A stretch of 64,000 nt of DNA, from NCBI RefSeq assembly GCF_017745215.1, contig NZ_JAGHZV010000013.1:89887-153886 (forward strand). The letters run 5' to 3'. Shown here piece by piece: positions 28,592 through 40,209 of this stretch. The notes beneath the pieces are model-generated. The model saw only the letters and a list, made by a program, of their open reading frames with translations. It did not search any database and was not told where the DNA came from. The first letter of the stretch is position 1, and the number at the start of each line of letters is the position of its first letter. The position numbers were made by a program, and so were the translations under genes. Source of the DNA: Sphingomonas sp. (GTDB taxonomy: Bacteria > Pseudomonadota > Alphaproteobacteria > Sphingomonadales > Sphingomonadaceae).

Positions 28592-29171
28592 GGAGACGGC
28601 GCTGGTCCTGCTCGCCGCGGGCCGCTCGCGCCGGTTCGACGACGGCGACAAGCTCGCCGAGCGCTTCCTCGACAAGCCGCTGGCCTATCATGTCGTGACC
28701 GCGCTCGAGGATATGCCCTTCGCCGCGCGGATCGCGGTGGTGTCCGAGACGCAGCTCGACTTCGCAGCGCTCGGCTACGAGGTCGTCGAGAACCCCGACC
28801 CCACGCTGGGCCAGGCGCGTTCGCTCTGCTTCGGAGTCGAGGCGGCGGAGAAGGCGGGGGTGCGCGCGGTGCTTGTCGCGCTCGCCGACATGCCGCGCGT
28901 CACCGCGACGCACGTCTACCGGCTGTTCGACGCCTCGCACGGCGACGACACGATCGTCGCGTCGAGCGACGGCGTGCAGCCCAAGCCGCCCGCGCTGTTC
29001 GGCCGCGGCCACTTCGCCGAGCTCCAGTCGCTCGACGGCGACCAGGGCGGCCGTGCGTTGATCCGGCGCGGACGGCATGTCATCACCCGTCCGGCGGAGC
29101 TCGCCGACGTCGACACGCAGGAAGACCTCGCCGAGCTGCGGCGGCTCTACGGGTTGCCGACCGACGGCTGA
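28578..29171 (+). CDS. MobA-like NTP transferase (probable molybdopterin cytidylyltransferase)
   Basis: A 197-residue nucleotidyltransferase. The nucleotide loop LLAAGRSRRFDDGDKL has the LAAGxSxRxG-like form; the metal-binding Asp lies in VALADMPRV. Such proteins next to XdhC usually make molybdopterin cytosine dinucleotide (MocA type). The Gly usually found at the end of the loop is replaced (RRFDDG), a small deviation. It overlaps xdhC at the start and is followed by an SDR gene. Confidence 0.82.
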   Translation: MLAPEETALVLLAAGRSRRFDDGDKLAERFLDKPLAYHVVTALEDMPFAARIAVVSETQLDFAALGYEVVENPDPTLGQARSLCFGVEAAEKAGVRAVLVALADMPRVTATHVYRLFDASHGDDTIVASSDGVQPKPPALFGRGHFAELQSLDGDQGGRALIRRGRHVITRPAELADVDTQEDLAELRRLYGLPTDG

Positions 29172-29190
29172 CGTGGCGAGGGGGGTGGTT

Positions 29191-30054
29191 TTGCCTCACG
29201 GGACAATCGAACACAGCGCCGTCGTCACCGGCGCTTCGACCGGGATCGGCTGGGCGGCGTGCAAGGTGCTGGCCGACAACGGCTGGCGGGTGTTCGGCAG
29301 CGTGCGCAAACAGGCCGATGCCGATCGGCTCGCGGTCGAGTTGGGCGAGCGCTTCACCCCGCTGGTGTTCGACGTGACCGACGAGGCGGCGGTCCGCGCC
29401 GGCGCCGCACAGGTCGCCGAGGCGTTGGCCGGGCGCAGGCTCGGGGCGCTGGTCAACAATGCGGGGATCGCCGTCGCAGGCCCGCTGATCCACCTGCCGG
29501 TCGACGACTTCCGGCTGCAGCTGGAAGTCAACCTCACCGGCGTGGTGATCGCGACGCAGGCCTTCGCGCCGCTGCTCGGCGCCGACCCGTCGCGCGCGGG
29601 GCCGCCGGGGCGGATCCTCAACATCAGCTCGGTCGGCGGCAAGACCGCCTTTCCGTTCATGGCGCCGTACAACGCCTCGAAGTTCGGGCTCGAGGGGCTG
29701 TCGGAGGCGCTGCGGCGCGAGCTGCTGCCGTTCGGGATCGACGTGATCGTGCTCGGTCCCGCGGGCGTGCGCACGCCGATCTGGGACAAGGCCGACGCGC
29801 TCGACATCGCGCCCTATGCCGGCACGATCTACGCCGAGCCGCTCGAGCGCGTCCGCACCTTCATGGCAGAGACCGGCCGCGCGGGCCTCACCGCCGAGCA
29901 GCTCGGCAAGACGATCCACCGCATCCTCACCGCGCGGAAGCCGCGGGTACGCTATGCCGCGGCGCGCAACATGCTCGAGGCACGGATCGTCCCGTGGATC
30001 CCCAAGCGGCTGTTCGACCGGATCATCGGCAAGCAATTGGGGCTGCTGCCCTGA
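29191..30054 (+). CDS. SDR-family oxidoreductase
   Basis: About 287 residues of a classical short-chain dehydrogenase: TGASTGIG near the N-terminus, NNAG in LVNNAGIAVAG, catalytic Ser in ISSVGGK and Tyr-x3-Lys in YNASKFGL. A basic C-terminus (PKRLFDRIIGKQLG) resembles membrane-associated retinol-dehydrogenase-like SDRs. The start is uncertain: TTG 29191 is chosen because the RBS gagggggg lies 5 nt before it; GTG codons at 29173 and 29185 are alternatives. Only 1 nt separates its stop from the convergent permease gene. Substrate unknown. Confidence 0.88.
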   Translation: MPHGTIEHSAVVTGASTGIGWAACKVLADNGWRVFGSVRKQADADRLAVELGERFTPLVFDVTDEAAVRAGAAQVAEALAGRRLGALVNNAGIAVAGPLIHLPVDDFRLQLEVNLTGVVIATQAFAPLLGADPSRAGPPGRILNISSVGGKTAFPFMAPYNASKFGLEGLSEALRRELLPFGIDVIVLGPAGVRTPIWDKADALDIAPYAGTIYAEPLERVRTFMAETGRAGLTAEQLGKTIHRILTARKPRVRYAAARNMLEARIVPWIPKRLFDRIIGKQLGLLP

Positions 30055-30055
30055 G

Positions 30056-31264
30056 CTATTCGTGCCGCAGCGCGTCGATCGGGTTGAGCCCGGCCGCGCG
30101 GCGCGCCGGGAAATAGCCGAAGACCACGCCGATCGCCGCCGAGATCGCGAAGGCGATCATGTTGATCTGTGGGTCGAACATCCAGTCGACCTGCATCACC
30201 GGCGCGAGCCCCAGCACCACCAGCTGCGCGAGCAATAGCCCGATCAGCCCGCCCAGGCACGAGAGCACCACTGCCTCGACCAGGAACTGCATCAGCACTT
30301 CGGCCGCCACCGCGCCGATCGCCAGGCGGATACCGATCTCGCGCGTGCGCTCGGTCACCGAGACGAGCATGATGTTCATGATCCCGATCCCGCCGACCAC
30401 CAGGCTGATCCCCGCCACCGCCGCGACGATGCCGGTGAGCAGCGTCGTCGTGCCGGTCAGCGTCGCGCTGATCTGCGCGGTGTCGAAGATGTTGAAATCG
30501 TCCTGCTTGCCGCCGGTGATGCTCCGCCGCTCGCGCAGCAGCGTCGAGATCGAATCCTGGATCTGCCCGCTGTCATAGGCGGGATCGACGCCGACCATCA
30601 TCAGCTTGATGTTGCGGTCGCCGGTGAAGCGGCGCTGGACCTGCTTGATCGGCATCACCACCACATCGTCCTGGTCGCCGCCGAAGCCGGCCTGGCCGCG
30701 CGTCGAGAGCAGCCCGATGACGTCGCACGAGATGCCGTTGACGCGCAGCCGCTGGCCGACCGGATCGGCGTTTCGGAAGAGGTTGGTCTTCACCGTATTG
30801 CCGATGATGCACACGCCCTTGCCGGCCTGTTCCTCGGCGCGCGTCCACGTCCGCCCCGAGACGAGCGGCCAGGGCTGGACGACGAAGATGTCGTTGGTGG
30901 TGCCGTTTAGCGTCGTCGACCAGTTGGCGCCGTTGTAGATCGCGGTGACGCTGGTGCTGACCTGCGGCGCGACCGCCGTGACGCCGGCGATCTGCTCGCG
31001 CAGCGCGGCGACGTCCTCGGGCGTGAAGTCGGGCGGGCGCGGGCCGCCGCCGCCGCGGCCGAAGCCCTGGCCGGGGCGGATCTGCAACACGTTGGTGCCG
31101 AGCGCCGAGATCTGCTTCTGCACCGCCGCGGTGGTCGCCTTGCCCAGCGTCACCATCGCCACCACCGCCGCCACGCCGATGATGATGCCGAGCGTGGTGA
31201 GGAACGAGCGGAGCTTGTGCCGCGAGATCGATCGGATCGCGAGGATGAAGGTGGTGCCGAACAT
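30056..31264 (-). CDS. MacB-type ABC transporter permease
   Basis: A 402-residue membrane protein with one N-terminal helix (about 17-40, LRSFLTTLGIIIGVAAVVAM), a large periplasmic MacB core domain, and three C-terminal helices. The FtsX-like motif GGIGIMNIMLVSVTERTREI is intact. Its start overlaps the stop of the ATPase gene by one base (CATCA on the plus strand), so the two are translated together. The permease works as a dimer and uses ATP hydrolysis to push substrate through a MacA/TolC-like channel. Confidence 0.93.
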   Translation of the reverse strand: MFGTTFILAIRSISRHKLRSFLTTLGIIIGVAAVVAMVTLGKATTAAVQKQISALGTNVLQIRPGQGFGRGGGGPRPPDFTPEDVAALREQIAGVTAVAPQVSTSVTAIYNGANWSTTLNGTTNDIFVVQPWPLVSGRTWTRAEEQAGKGVCIIGNTVKTNLFRNADPVGQRLRVNGISCDVIGLLSTRGQAGFGGDQDDVVVMPIKQVQRRFTGDRNIKLMMVGVDPAYDSGQIQDSISTLLRERRSITGGKQDDFNIFDTAQISATLTGTTTLLTGIVAAVAGISLVVGGIGIMNIMLVSVTERTREIGIRLAIGAVAAEVLMQFLVEAVVLSCLGGLIGLLLAQLVVLGLAPVMQVDWMFDPQINMIAFAISAAIGVVFGYFPARRAAGLNPIDALRHE

Positions 31265-31986
31265 CAGGCCGGAACTCCCACGCCCTTGCCCTGGTCGACT
31301 CGCTCGACCATCCCGTCCTTGAAGTGGACGATGGTGTGCGCGAACGCCGCCATGTCGGGCTCGTGCGTGACCATCAGCACGGTGATGCCGCTGGTGCGGT
31401 TGAGTTCGGTGAGCAGCTGCATGATTTCGATCGAGCGCTCCGAATCGAGGTTGCCGGTCGGCTCGTCGGCCAGCAGCACCGCGGGACTGGTGACGATCGC
31501 GCGCGCGATCGCGACGCGCTGCTGCTGGCCGCCGGAGAGCTCGGCGGGCGTATGGTCCCACCAGTCCTTGAGCCCCACCTTGTCGAGCGCCGCCAGCGCC
31601 GCCGCGCGCCGCTCGGCGCGGGGATCGCCGCGGTAGAGGAGGGGCAGCTCGACATTCTCGAGCGCCGAGGTGCGCGCGAGCAGGTTGAAGCCCTGGAAGA
31701 CGAAACCGAGGTATTTCCGCCGCAGCAGCGCGCGCTGGTCGCGGTCGAGCCGCTCGACATGGACGCCCTTGAACAGGAACTCGCCGCCGGTCGGCACGTC
31801 CAGGCAGCCGAGGATGTTCATCGTCGTCGACTTGCCCGAGCCCGAGGGTCCCATCACCGCGACGAAATCGCCTTGCCGGATGTCGAGGTCGATGCCCTTC
31901 AGCGCCTGGAACGCGGTCGGCCCCTCGCCATAGGTCTTGGTGACGCCCTTCAGCCGGATCAGCGGCAGGTCACTGGCTCCCGCCAC
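31264..31986 (-). CDS. MacB-type ABC transporter ATP-binding protein
   Basis: A 240-residue ATPase. Walker A GPSGSGKST, signature LSGGQQQRVAIARA, Walker B VLLADEPTGNLDS and the switch His in MVTHEPDMA are all present. The start at GTG 31986 is chosen because a strong RBS (gggggagg) sits 5 nt before it; the open frame extends to a weaker GTG at 32016. It overlaps the adaptor gene by 17 nt. Confidence 0.95.
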   Translation of the reverse strand: MAGASDLPLIRLKGVTKTYGEGPTAFQALKGIDLDIRQGDFVAVMGPSGSGKSTTMNILGCLDVPTGGEFLFKGVHVERLDRDQRALLRRKYLGFVFQGFNLLARTSALENVELPLLYRGDPRAERRAAALAALDKVGLKDWWDHTPAELSGGQQQRVAIARAIVTSPAVLLADEPTGNLDSERSIEIMQLLTELNRTSGITVLMVTHEPDMAAFAHTIVHFKDGMVERVDQGKGVGVPA

Positions 31987-33376
31987 GCTGGCCTCCCCCG
32001 CCCTGGCCGCCGGCACCGCCCGAGCGTCGCTGGCCGCCGCCGCTGCCGCCGCTGCGCTTCGAGCTGTCGCCCGCGAGCTGGCCGGTGATCACCTTCATCC
32101 CGGGCTGGAGCCCACCACCGGTGACTTCGGTCATCGTGCCGTTGGTGACGCCGGTGGTGATGTCGATCTTCTGCGGCTTGCCGTCGTCGCCGAGCACATA
32201 GACGGTCTGGCCGGTGCTCCGCCCGCCCGCCGCCTTCTCCGCGCCGCCGCCGCGCCGCCGCGACGGCACCAGCGCACCGGCGATGCCGCCCTGGCCGGTG
32301 CTCGCCGCCTGCGGCGTCGCCGGCGTGAAGCGTAGCGCGGCATTGGGCACGAGCAGCACATTGGGCCGCTGGGTGGTGGTGATCTCGGCGGTCGCGGTCA
32401 TGCCGGGACGCAGCTTGAGGTCGGGATTCTGGACCGACAGCGTTGCGGCATAGGAGACCACCTGGGTGCTCGTCGTCGACGTGGAGGCGGAGGACGAGCT
32501 CGCCGTCGCCGACAGGTTCGAGCCCAGGTCGACGCGAGTGATCCGTGCCGGGAAGGTCTGGCCCGGGAAGGCGTCGACGGTGAAGGTCGCCTGCTGCCCT
32601 TCCTTGACTTCGCCGACGTCGGCCTCGTCGATCGCGACCTGCAGCTCCATCGCGCTGAGGTCCTCGGCGATCACGAACAGCGTCGGGGTGTTGAACGAGG
32701 CGGCGACGGTCTGGCCCGCGTCGATCTGGCGCGCGAGCACCACGCCGTTCACCGGCGAGCGGATCACCGCCTTGTAGCGCTGCGTCTGGTTCGAAGAGAG
32801 GTCGGCCTGGGCGGAGACGACATTCGCCTGCGCCGCGTGCACCGTCGCGACGTCGCGCGCGACGGCCGCCTGCGCCTGCTCCATCTCGGTCTTCGCCGGC
32901 ACGCGCCCGCCCGAGAGCTTGCTGACTTCCTGGAGCCGCGAGAGCTGCGCGCGGTCCTGCTGGAGCGTCGCCTGCTGCTGCGCGACGTTCGCCCGCGCCG
33001 AGGCGAGCGCCGCCTCGCTCTGGCGGATGGCGTCGTCCAGCCGCGAGGTGTCGAGCACCGCGAGCGGCTGGCCCTTGGTCACGCGGTCGTTGACGTCGAC
33101 CATCACGCTCTCGACCAGGCCCGAAAGCTCGGAGCCGACCTGCACCTGGTTGGTCGGCGCGAGCTTGCCCGTCGCCGAGACCGTGACGCTGAGGTTCCCG
33201 CGCTGGACGTCGGCGGTGGCATATTCGGTCTTGCTGCTCGTTCCGAAGAACGACCAGGCGATGAGCACGAGCACCACGACGCCTGCGGCGACCGCCACCC
33301 ATTTGAGGTAGCGGCGCCACCACGCCTGCCTGGGCGTGCCGAGGAACTCGTTGAGGTCGGTGGTGTCATTGGCCAT
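31970..33376 (-). CDS. HlyD/MacA-type periplasmic adaptor subunit
   Basis: A 468-residue adaptor with one N-terminal membrane helix (about 26-44), a lipoyl-like half ([18 protein letters not shown]), a coiled-coil hairpin (about 110-200), the second lipoyl half ([16 protein letters not shown]), a beta-barrel and a membrane-proximal domain. A low-complexity Ser/Gly/Gln tail (about 445-468) is unusual, as is a Ser-rich stretch near residue 290. It bridges the MacB-type pump and the outer-membrane channel encoded immediately upstream. Confidence 0.93.
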   Translation of the reverse strand: MANDTTDLNEFLGTPRQAWWRRYLKWVAVAAGVVVLVLIAWSFFGTSSKTEYATADVQRGNLSVTVSATGKLAPTNQVQVGSELSGLVESVMVDVNDRVTKGQPLAVLDTSRLDDAIRQSEAALASARANVAQQQATLQQDRAQLSRLQEVSKLSGGRVPAKTEMEQAQAAVARDVATVHAAQANVVSAQADLSSNQTQRYKAVIRSPVNGVVLARQIDAGQTVAASFNTPTLFVIAEDLSAMELQVAIDEADVGEVKEGQQATFTVDAFPGQTFPARITRVDLGSNLSATASSSSASTSTTSTQVVSYAATLSVQNPDLKLRPGMTATAEITTTQRPNVLLVPNAALRFTPATPQAASTGQGGIAGALVPSRRRGGGAEKAAGGRSTGQTVYVLGDDGKPQKIDITTGVTNGTMTEVTGGGLQPGMKVITGQLAGDSSKRSGGSGGGQRRSGGAGGQGGGGQRGGSQ

Positions 33377-34787
33377 TCGCGGTCGCCTCGGGAGTGGAGT
33401 TCAGGTCCCAGCCGCCGCCGAGCGCGAGGTAGAGCGCGATCAGCGCGGTCGCCTCGTCGGACTTGGCCTGGGAGAGCCCGTTCCTCGCCGAGAGCAATGC
33501 GCTTTCGGCCTGGTTGAGCGTAGTAAAGTCGGTGAGCCCCGAGCGATATTGCATCCGCGCGAGGATCGCCTGGTTGTTCGAAGCCTCGAGCGCGACGGCG
33601 TATTGCGCCGCGCGGTCCTGCGCTGCCTTGAGCGCCACGATCGCATTCTCGCTGTCCTCGAGCGCGGAGAGGACGCTCGACTTATAGGCGAGGAACGAGC
33701 CCTCGGCCGCGGCTTCGGCCGAGCGGACCTGGCTCTTCAAGCGGCCGCCGTCGAAGATCGTCTGCGCGATGTTGGCGAAAAGGCGCCCGGTGATCACGTC
33801 GAACAGCGAGCCCACCGTGCCGCCGCCCGAGCCGAGGCTCCCTCCGATCGAGAGCTGCGGATAGAGCTGCGCCTCGGCGACCCCGATCCGCGCGCTGGCG
33901 GCGGCGAGGTTGCGCTCGGCCGAGCGGACGTCGGGGCGCTGGCGGAGCGTATCGGCGGGGATGCCCGCGGCGACGCTCGACGGTCCGGCCGGGATCGGCT
34001 TCACCGCTTCGAGCTGGCCCTTGAGCGCGCCCGGCGCCTGGCCGGTCAGCACGCCGATCCGCGAGACATAGCCGTTGTACGCCGATTCGAGGCTGGGGAT
34101 GCTCGCGGCGGTCTGCGCCCGCTGCGCGCGTGCCGTCTCGGCGTCGATCGACGAGACGAGGCCTGCCTGGACGCGCCACTGCGCGATCTGGAGATTGTCG
34201 TCCTGGATGCCCAGGCTGTCGCGTGCATTGGCGAGCTGCGCCTGGGCAAGCCGGGCGAGCACATAGTTGCGCGCGATCTCGGCCTCGACCGAGATCAGCA
34301 CCGCGGCGACGTCGTAGCTCGCCGCTTCCGCCGCCGCGCCCGCCGCCTCGGTGTTGCGGCGATTGCCGCCGAACAGGTCGACCTGGTAGCTGGCGTCGGC
34401 GCCGATCGAGAAGCTGCTGTTGTCCGCGAAGCCGCCGGTGCCGGTAACTCCCTGGTTGCGCGAAACCCCGCCCGAGGCGGTCACCGCCGGCAGCAGCGCG
34501 GCGCGCGCCTGGACGAGCGATTCGCGTGCCTGGCGCAGCCGCGCGACCGCCTGGCCGACGTCGAGGTTCGCCGCGCGCCCCTGCTCGACCAATTGGCCGA
34601 GCAGGGGATCGTCGAATTTCTTCCACCACTCGGCCAGGTCCTCGCGGCTGCTGTCGGCGGGCACCGAATAGGCCTCGGGCACGCCGAGCTCGCTGGCGGG
34701 CTTCGGATGATAGTCCGGGCCGACGGCACAGCCTGCCAGCGGCAGTGCCGCAGCGGCGAGAATCAGGGCGAGGGGGCGTTTGGCCAT
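33366..34787 (-). CDS. NodT-family outer-membrane efflux lipoprotein
   Basis: A 473-residue TolC-like channel protein with a lipoprotein signal ([20 protein letters not shown]; lipobox LAGC). The mature start AVGPDYHPK and the repeats around [11 protein letters not shown] and [12 protein letters not shown] are family hallmarks, as is the duplicated coiled-coil layout. It is the first gene of the operon, so the order channel-adaptor-ATPase-permease gives a complete tripartite exporter. The end overlaps the adaptor start by 11 nt. Transported compound unknown; macrolides, peptides and siderophores are typical for the class. Confidence 0.94.
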   Translation of the reverse strand: MAKRPLALILAAAALPLAGCAVGPDYHPKPASELGVPEAYSVPADSSREDLAEWWKKFDDPLLGQLVEQGRAANLDVGQAVARLRQARESLVQARAALLPAVTASGGVSRNQGVTGTGGFADNSSFSIGADASYQVDLFGGNRRNTEAAGAAAEAASYDVAAVLISVEAEIARNYVLARLAQAQLANARDSLGIQDDNLQIAQWRVQAGLVSSIDAETARAQRAQTAASIPSLESAYNGYVSRIGVLTGQAPGALKGQLEAVKPIPAGPSSVAAGIPADTLRQRPDVRSAERNLAAASARIGVAEAQLYPQLSIGGSLGSGGGTVGSLFDVITGRLFANIAQTIFDGGRLKSQVRSAEAAAEGSFLAYKSSVLSALEDSENAIVALKAAQDRAAQYAVALEASNNQAILARMQYRSGLTDFTTLNQAESALLSARNGLSQAKSDEATALIALYLALGGGWDLNSTPEATANGQ

Positions 34788-35057
34788 GGCGTCCTAGATG
34801 GTTGTCCCGGCGAACAGTTCCACCGAAATATTGTCGCAATTTGTCTCGAACCCCGCGCGCGATGCGGGTCGAAGCGCAAACGGAACGGTTTCGAAGTCGT
34901 TCCCGCGGCGCGCGTGCGAGGGTGCGGTTTCCCCGTCGAAGCTGCCATGCGCGAGCGCTCGCGTCGGCTAACCTGGAAAACAAGTCGCAGGATTTCTGCG
35001 CTTGCCTCGGCGCGCTCGGCTTCGCATGGGGAAGCCGAAAAGCAGGAGCGGAGCGCC
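34788..35057. promoter_or_regulatory. Divergent intergenic region between efflux operon and acs
   Basis: This 270-nt stretch must hold both promoters. I see no gene. A perfect 7-bp inverted repeat (CGGCTTC-N7-GAAGCCG, 35027-35047) lies just before the acs RBS (gcaggagcgga) and could form a small RNA hairpin near the start. Confidence 0.45.
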
Positions 35058-36993
<1,936 letters not shown>

Positions 36994-37001
<8 letters not shown>

Positions 37002-37509
37002 CCGGGCACGCATCCGCGCCATCCAGGTGGACATCACCACGCTGGCGGTGGATGCGATCGTCAATGCCGCCAATTCCTCGCTGCTCGGCGGCGGCGGCGT
37101 GGACGGCGCGATCCACCGCGCGGCGGGGCCCGAGCTGGTCCATGAATGCCGGCTGCTCGGCGGTTGCAAGCCGGGGCAGGCCAAGGTGACCAGGGGCTAT
37201 CGCCTGCCCGCGCGTCACGTGATCCACACCGTCGGCCCGGTCTGGCAGGGCGGCGACAAGGACGAGCCCGAGACGCTGGCGAGCTGCTATCGCCAAAGCC
37301 TCGCCATCGCCGCCGAGCGCGGGTTCGAGACGATCGCCTTCCCCGCGATCAGCACGGGCATCTACCGCTACCCGGCCGAACCCGCCGCGCGGATCGCGAT
37401 CGACGAGGTCCGCGCGGCACTCGCCGAGAATCCGCAGTTCGAATGCGTGACCTTCGCGCTGTTCGGTGCCGAGATGCTCGCGCTCTACGAGGCGCTGCTC
37501 GCCGAATGA
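36994..37509 (+). CDS. Macro-domain protein, probable O-acetyl-ADP-ribose deacetylase
   Basis: A 171-residue single macro domain. Motifs: [20 protein letters not shown] (ADP-ribose site with catalytic Asn/Asp), [10 protein letters not shown], and [13 protein letters not shown]. These place it with YmdB/MacroD-type hydrolases, which release acetate from O-acetyl-ADP-ribose, the by-product of sirtuin deacetylation, and can also remove ADP-ribose from proteins. It overlaps acs by 8 nt, so the two are very likely made together. Confidence 0.93.
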
Positions 37510-37645
37510 GGCGACACCTACCCGCCAGCTCTCCACTTCGTCCTCACCCGCGCGCCAGTCGTCCCAATGGCGGTGATTCCGCGTTGCCTGCACGTCTTGC
37601 GAGCAATAGGCTTTCGCCATTCAGCGATTCCATGGGGCAAATAGC

Positions 37646-39685
37646 ATGAAGATCAACAACTTGGTTCGCCTGACGGCGGGCGTCGCGCTGCTCGCGGTCG
37701 CGATGCCGGTGCTCAGCCAGTCGACCGGCCACAAGGCGCGCTACGGCGCCTTCGGCATCGACCTCACCTCGCAGGACATGAGCGTCAAGCCGGGCGACGA
37801 CTTCTGGACCTTCGCCAACGGGGGCTGGGCCGCCAAGACCCAGATCGCCGCCGACCGCGCCTCGGCCGGCTATGGCGTCAAGCTCACCGAGGAAGCCGAA
37901 GTCAACGTCCGCGGCATCCTCGACGAAATGGCCAAGGACCCTGCGCACTATGGCGCGAAGGGCCAGCAGATCGGCGACCTCTACGCCAGCTGGATGGACG
38001 AGGCCGGGATCGAGGCGCGCGGCACTGCGCCGCTCAAGCCCTATCTCGACCGCATCGCCGCGGCGAACGACAAGGCGGCGATCCAGGTGCTGTTCGCGAC
38101 CGTCGGCTATGCCGCGCCGGTCAACCTCGGCATCATCCCCAACCTCGCCGATCCGACGCACTACACCGCCGCCGCCAGCCAGGGCGGCCTCGGCATGGCG
38201 CGCGACAACTACCTGCTCGAAGGCGAGAAATACGACAATTTCCGCAAGGCCTATCGCGCCTATGTCCAGCACATGCTCGAGCTCGGCGGCGTCGCCGATG
38301 CGTCGGCCAAGGCCGATGCGATCTTCGCGCTCGAGACCGCGCTCGCCAAGGTGCAATGGTCGCCGGCGGAGAGCCGCAACCTGATGGCGATGAACGATCC
38401 CGAGACGGTCGAGGGCCTCGAGGCCAAGGCGCCGGACTGGGATTGGGCGCTGATGCTCAAGACCGCGGGGCTCGAGTCGTCGCCCAAGGTGCTGATGGCG
38501 AACAACACCGCGCTCGCTGCGATGGGCAAGATCTTCACCGACACGCCGGTGTCGACCTGGCAGGCCTATCTGACCTTCCACTTCATCAGCGGCAATGCGC
38601 CGATGCTGCCCAAGGCGTTCGACGACGCGAGCTTCGACTTCTATTCGAAGACGCTCTCGGGCGTACAGGTCAAGCGCGAGCGCTGGAAGCGCGGCGTGCA
38701 GATGGTCAACGGCGCGATGGGCGAAGCGGTCGGCGAGATCTATGTCGCCAAATATTTCCCGCCCGCCGCCGAGAAGCAGATGGCCGAGCTGATCGAGAAC
38801 CTGCGCGGCTCCTACCAGGCGCGCATCTCGGGCTCGACCTGGATGGACGAGAAGACCAAGACCGCCGCGCTCGCCAAGCTCGCCGCCTTCGAGCCGCGCG
38901 TCGGCCATCCGGTCAAGTATATCGACTATTCGACGCTCAAGATCGACCGCAATGACCTGCTCGGCAATGCGATGCGCAGCGCCGAATTCGACCATGACCT
39001 CGAACTTCAGCGCTTCGCCAAGCCGGTCGACCGCACGCTGTGGACGATGACGCCGCAGACGGTGAACGCCTATTACAACCCGCTGGCCAACCAGATCACC
39101 TTCCCGGCCGCGATCCTCCAGCCGCCCTATTTCGACCCCAGCGCCGATCCGGCGGTCAACTATGGCGCGATCGGCGCGATCATCGGCCATGAGATGGGCC
39201 ATGGCTTCGACGACCAGGGCAGCATGTTCGGCCCGACCGGCAAGTTCGAGAACTGGTGGACGCCCGAAGCCAAGAAGGCGTTCGGCGAGCGCACCAAGGC
39301 GCTGTCGGACCAGTATGACGCCTATGAGCCGATCCCCGGCACGCACATCCAGGGCAAGCTGACGCTCGGCGAGAACATCGGCGACCTCGGCGGCGTCGAG
39401 GCGGCGTATGGCGCGTTCCAGCGCTACCAGGCCAAGCACGGCAAGGCGAAGGTGATCGGCGGGCTGACCGGCGACCAGCGCTTCTTCCTCGCCTATGCCC
39501 AGGCCTGGCAGGCCAAGGTGCGCGAGGACGCCCAGCGCCAGGCGCTGCTCACCGATCCGCACAGCCCGGCCAAGTTCCGCGTCAACGGCATCGTCCGCAA
39601 CGTCGACGCCTGGTACAAGGCGTTCAACATCCAGCCGGGCGACAAGCTGTACCTCGCGCCCGAGAAGCGCGTGCATATCTGGTGA
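37646..39685 (+). CDS. M13-family (neprilysin-like) metallopeptidase
   Basis: A 679-residue exported zinc peptidase. A hydrophobic leader (about 5-22) is followed by the M13 N-terminal domain starting GIDLTSQDMSVKPGDDFWTF, shown here as GIDLTSQDMS and VKPGDDFWTFANGGW. Zinc ligands are His515 and His519 in GHEMGHGFDDQG with catalytic Glu516; the third ligand is Glu576 in GENIGDLGGV. The family C-terminus is present, ending in the motif PEKRVHIW. Such enzymes cleave oligopeptides in the periplasm. It is preceded by a 136-nt gap that should contain its promoter. Confidence 0.95.
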   Translation: MKINNLVRLTAGVALLAVAMPVLSQSTGHKARYGAFGIDLTSQDMSVKPGDDFWTFANGGWAAKTQIAADRASAGYGVKLTEEAEVNVRGILDEMAKDPAHYGAKGQQIGDLYASWMDEAGIEARGTAPLKPYLDRIAAANDKAAIQVLFATVGYAAPVNLGIIPNLADPTHYTAAASQGGLGMARDNYLLEGEKYDNFRKAYRAYVQHMLELGGVADASAKADAIFALETALAKVQWSPAESRNLMAMNDPETVEGLEAKAPDWDWALMLKTAGLESSPKVLMANNTALAAMGKIFTDTPVSTWQAYLTFHFISGNAPMLPKAFDDASFDFYSKTLSGVQVKRERWKRGVQMVNGAMGEAVGEIYVAKYFPPAAEKQMAELIENLRGSYQARISGSTWMDEKTKTAALAKLAAFEPRVGHPVKYIDYSTLKIDRNDLLGNAMRSAEFDHDLELQRFAKPVDRTLWTMTPQTVNAYYNPLANQITFPAAILQPPYFDPSADPAVNYGAIGAIIGHEMGHGFDDQGSMFGPTGKFENWWTPEAKKAFGERTKALSDQYDAYEPIPGTHIQGKLTLGENIGDLGGVEAAYGAFQRYQAKHGKAKVIGGLTGDQRFFLAYAQAWQAKVREDAQRQALLTDPHSPAKFRVNGIVRNVDAWYKAFNIQPGDKLYLAPEKRVHIW

Positions 39686-39692
39686 CGCCTAC

Positions 39693-39838
39693 CCCTCTCC
39701 CCTTTGGGGGAGAGGGACACCCGACGCCGAAGGCGGCGGGAGGGAGAGGGCTAGGTGCGACGGTTATCGTCTGGCACCTAGCCCTCTCCCCTCGACGCTT
39801 CGCGTCTCGACCCTCTCCCCCGGCGGGGAGAGGGTTTT
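39693..39838. repeat. Composite inverted-repeat element with terminator-like ends
   Basis: Three stems in 146 nt. CCCTCTCCCC/GGGGAGAGGG around TTT (39693-39716); a perfect 17-bp pair GGGAGAGGGCTAGGTGC / GCACCTAGCCCTCTCCC (39742-39790); and CCCTCTCCCC/GGGGAGAGGG followed by TTTT (39811-39838). The last would serve as terminator for the M13 gene. The symmetry suggests a MITE-like or REP-type mobile repeat rather than chance. Confidence 0.8.
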
Positions 39839-39866
39839 GTTTTGCGCTTGACTCACCCGTAAGTAC

Positions 39867-39883
39867 TAACTAACCGTTAGTTA
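39867..39883. promoter_or_regulatory. Candidate operator overlapping the ArsR gene start
   Basis: TAACTAA-CCG-TTAGTTA is a perfect 7-3-7 palindrome whose last base is the A of the ATG. Binding here would block ribosome or polymerase access, which fits autorepression by the ArsR product. Confidence 0.65.
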
Positions 39884-40209
39884 TGGCTAACGCATCCGCC
39901 GCGCGTGCCCTCGACGCGCTCGCCGACCCCACAAGGCGCGCCGTCTTCGAGCGCGTCGCGGAGAACCCTGCCGCGGTGGTCGACATCGCGCGCGACATGC
40001 CCGTCTCGCGGCCGGCGGTGTCGCAACATCTCAAGGTGCTCAAGGACGCCGGGCTCGTCACCGAGACCGCGCAGGGCACGCGGCGCATCTACAGCCTCGA
40101 TCCGCGCGGGATCGGCGCGATGCGCGACTGGCTGGACCGCTTCTGGGTCCGGCAGCTCGACAGCTTCAAGGCCTATGCCGACGCGGTCGGCGAAGAGGAG
40201 GGCAAATGA
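39883..40209 (+). CDS. ArsR-family transcriptional regulator
   Basis: A 108-residue winged-helix protein: ALADPTRRAVFERVAENP, then MPVSRPAVSQHLKVLKDAGLV as helix-turn-helix and wing. It lacks Cys, so it is not a thiolate metal sensor. It is of the type commonly paired with SRPBCC (AHSA1-like) proteins, and its stop overlaps such a gene (ATGA). A palindrome at its start suggests self-control of the three-gene operon. Confidence 0.92.
   Translation: MANASAARALDALADPTRRAVFERVAENPAAVVDIARDMPVSRPAVSQHLKVLKDAGLVTETAQGTRRIYSLDPRGIGAMRDWLDRFWVRQLDSFKAYADAVGEEEGK

Noticed and set aside
33336..35057. Extension of the acs frame 574 codons upstream
   Set aside because: It is antisense to the NodT gene; Acs normally begins at [10 protein letters not shown] with an RBS at 35050.
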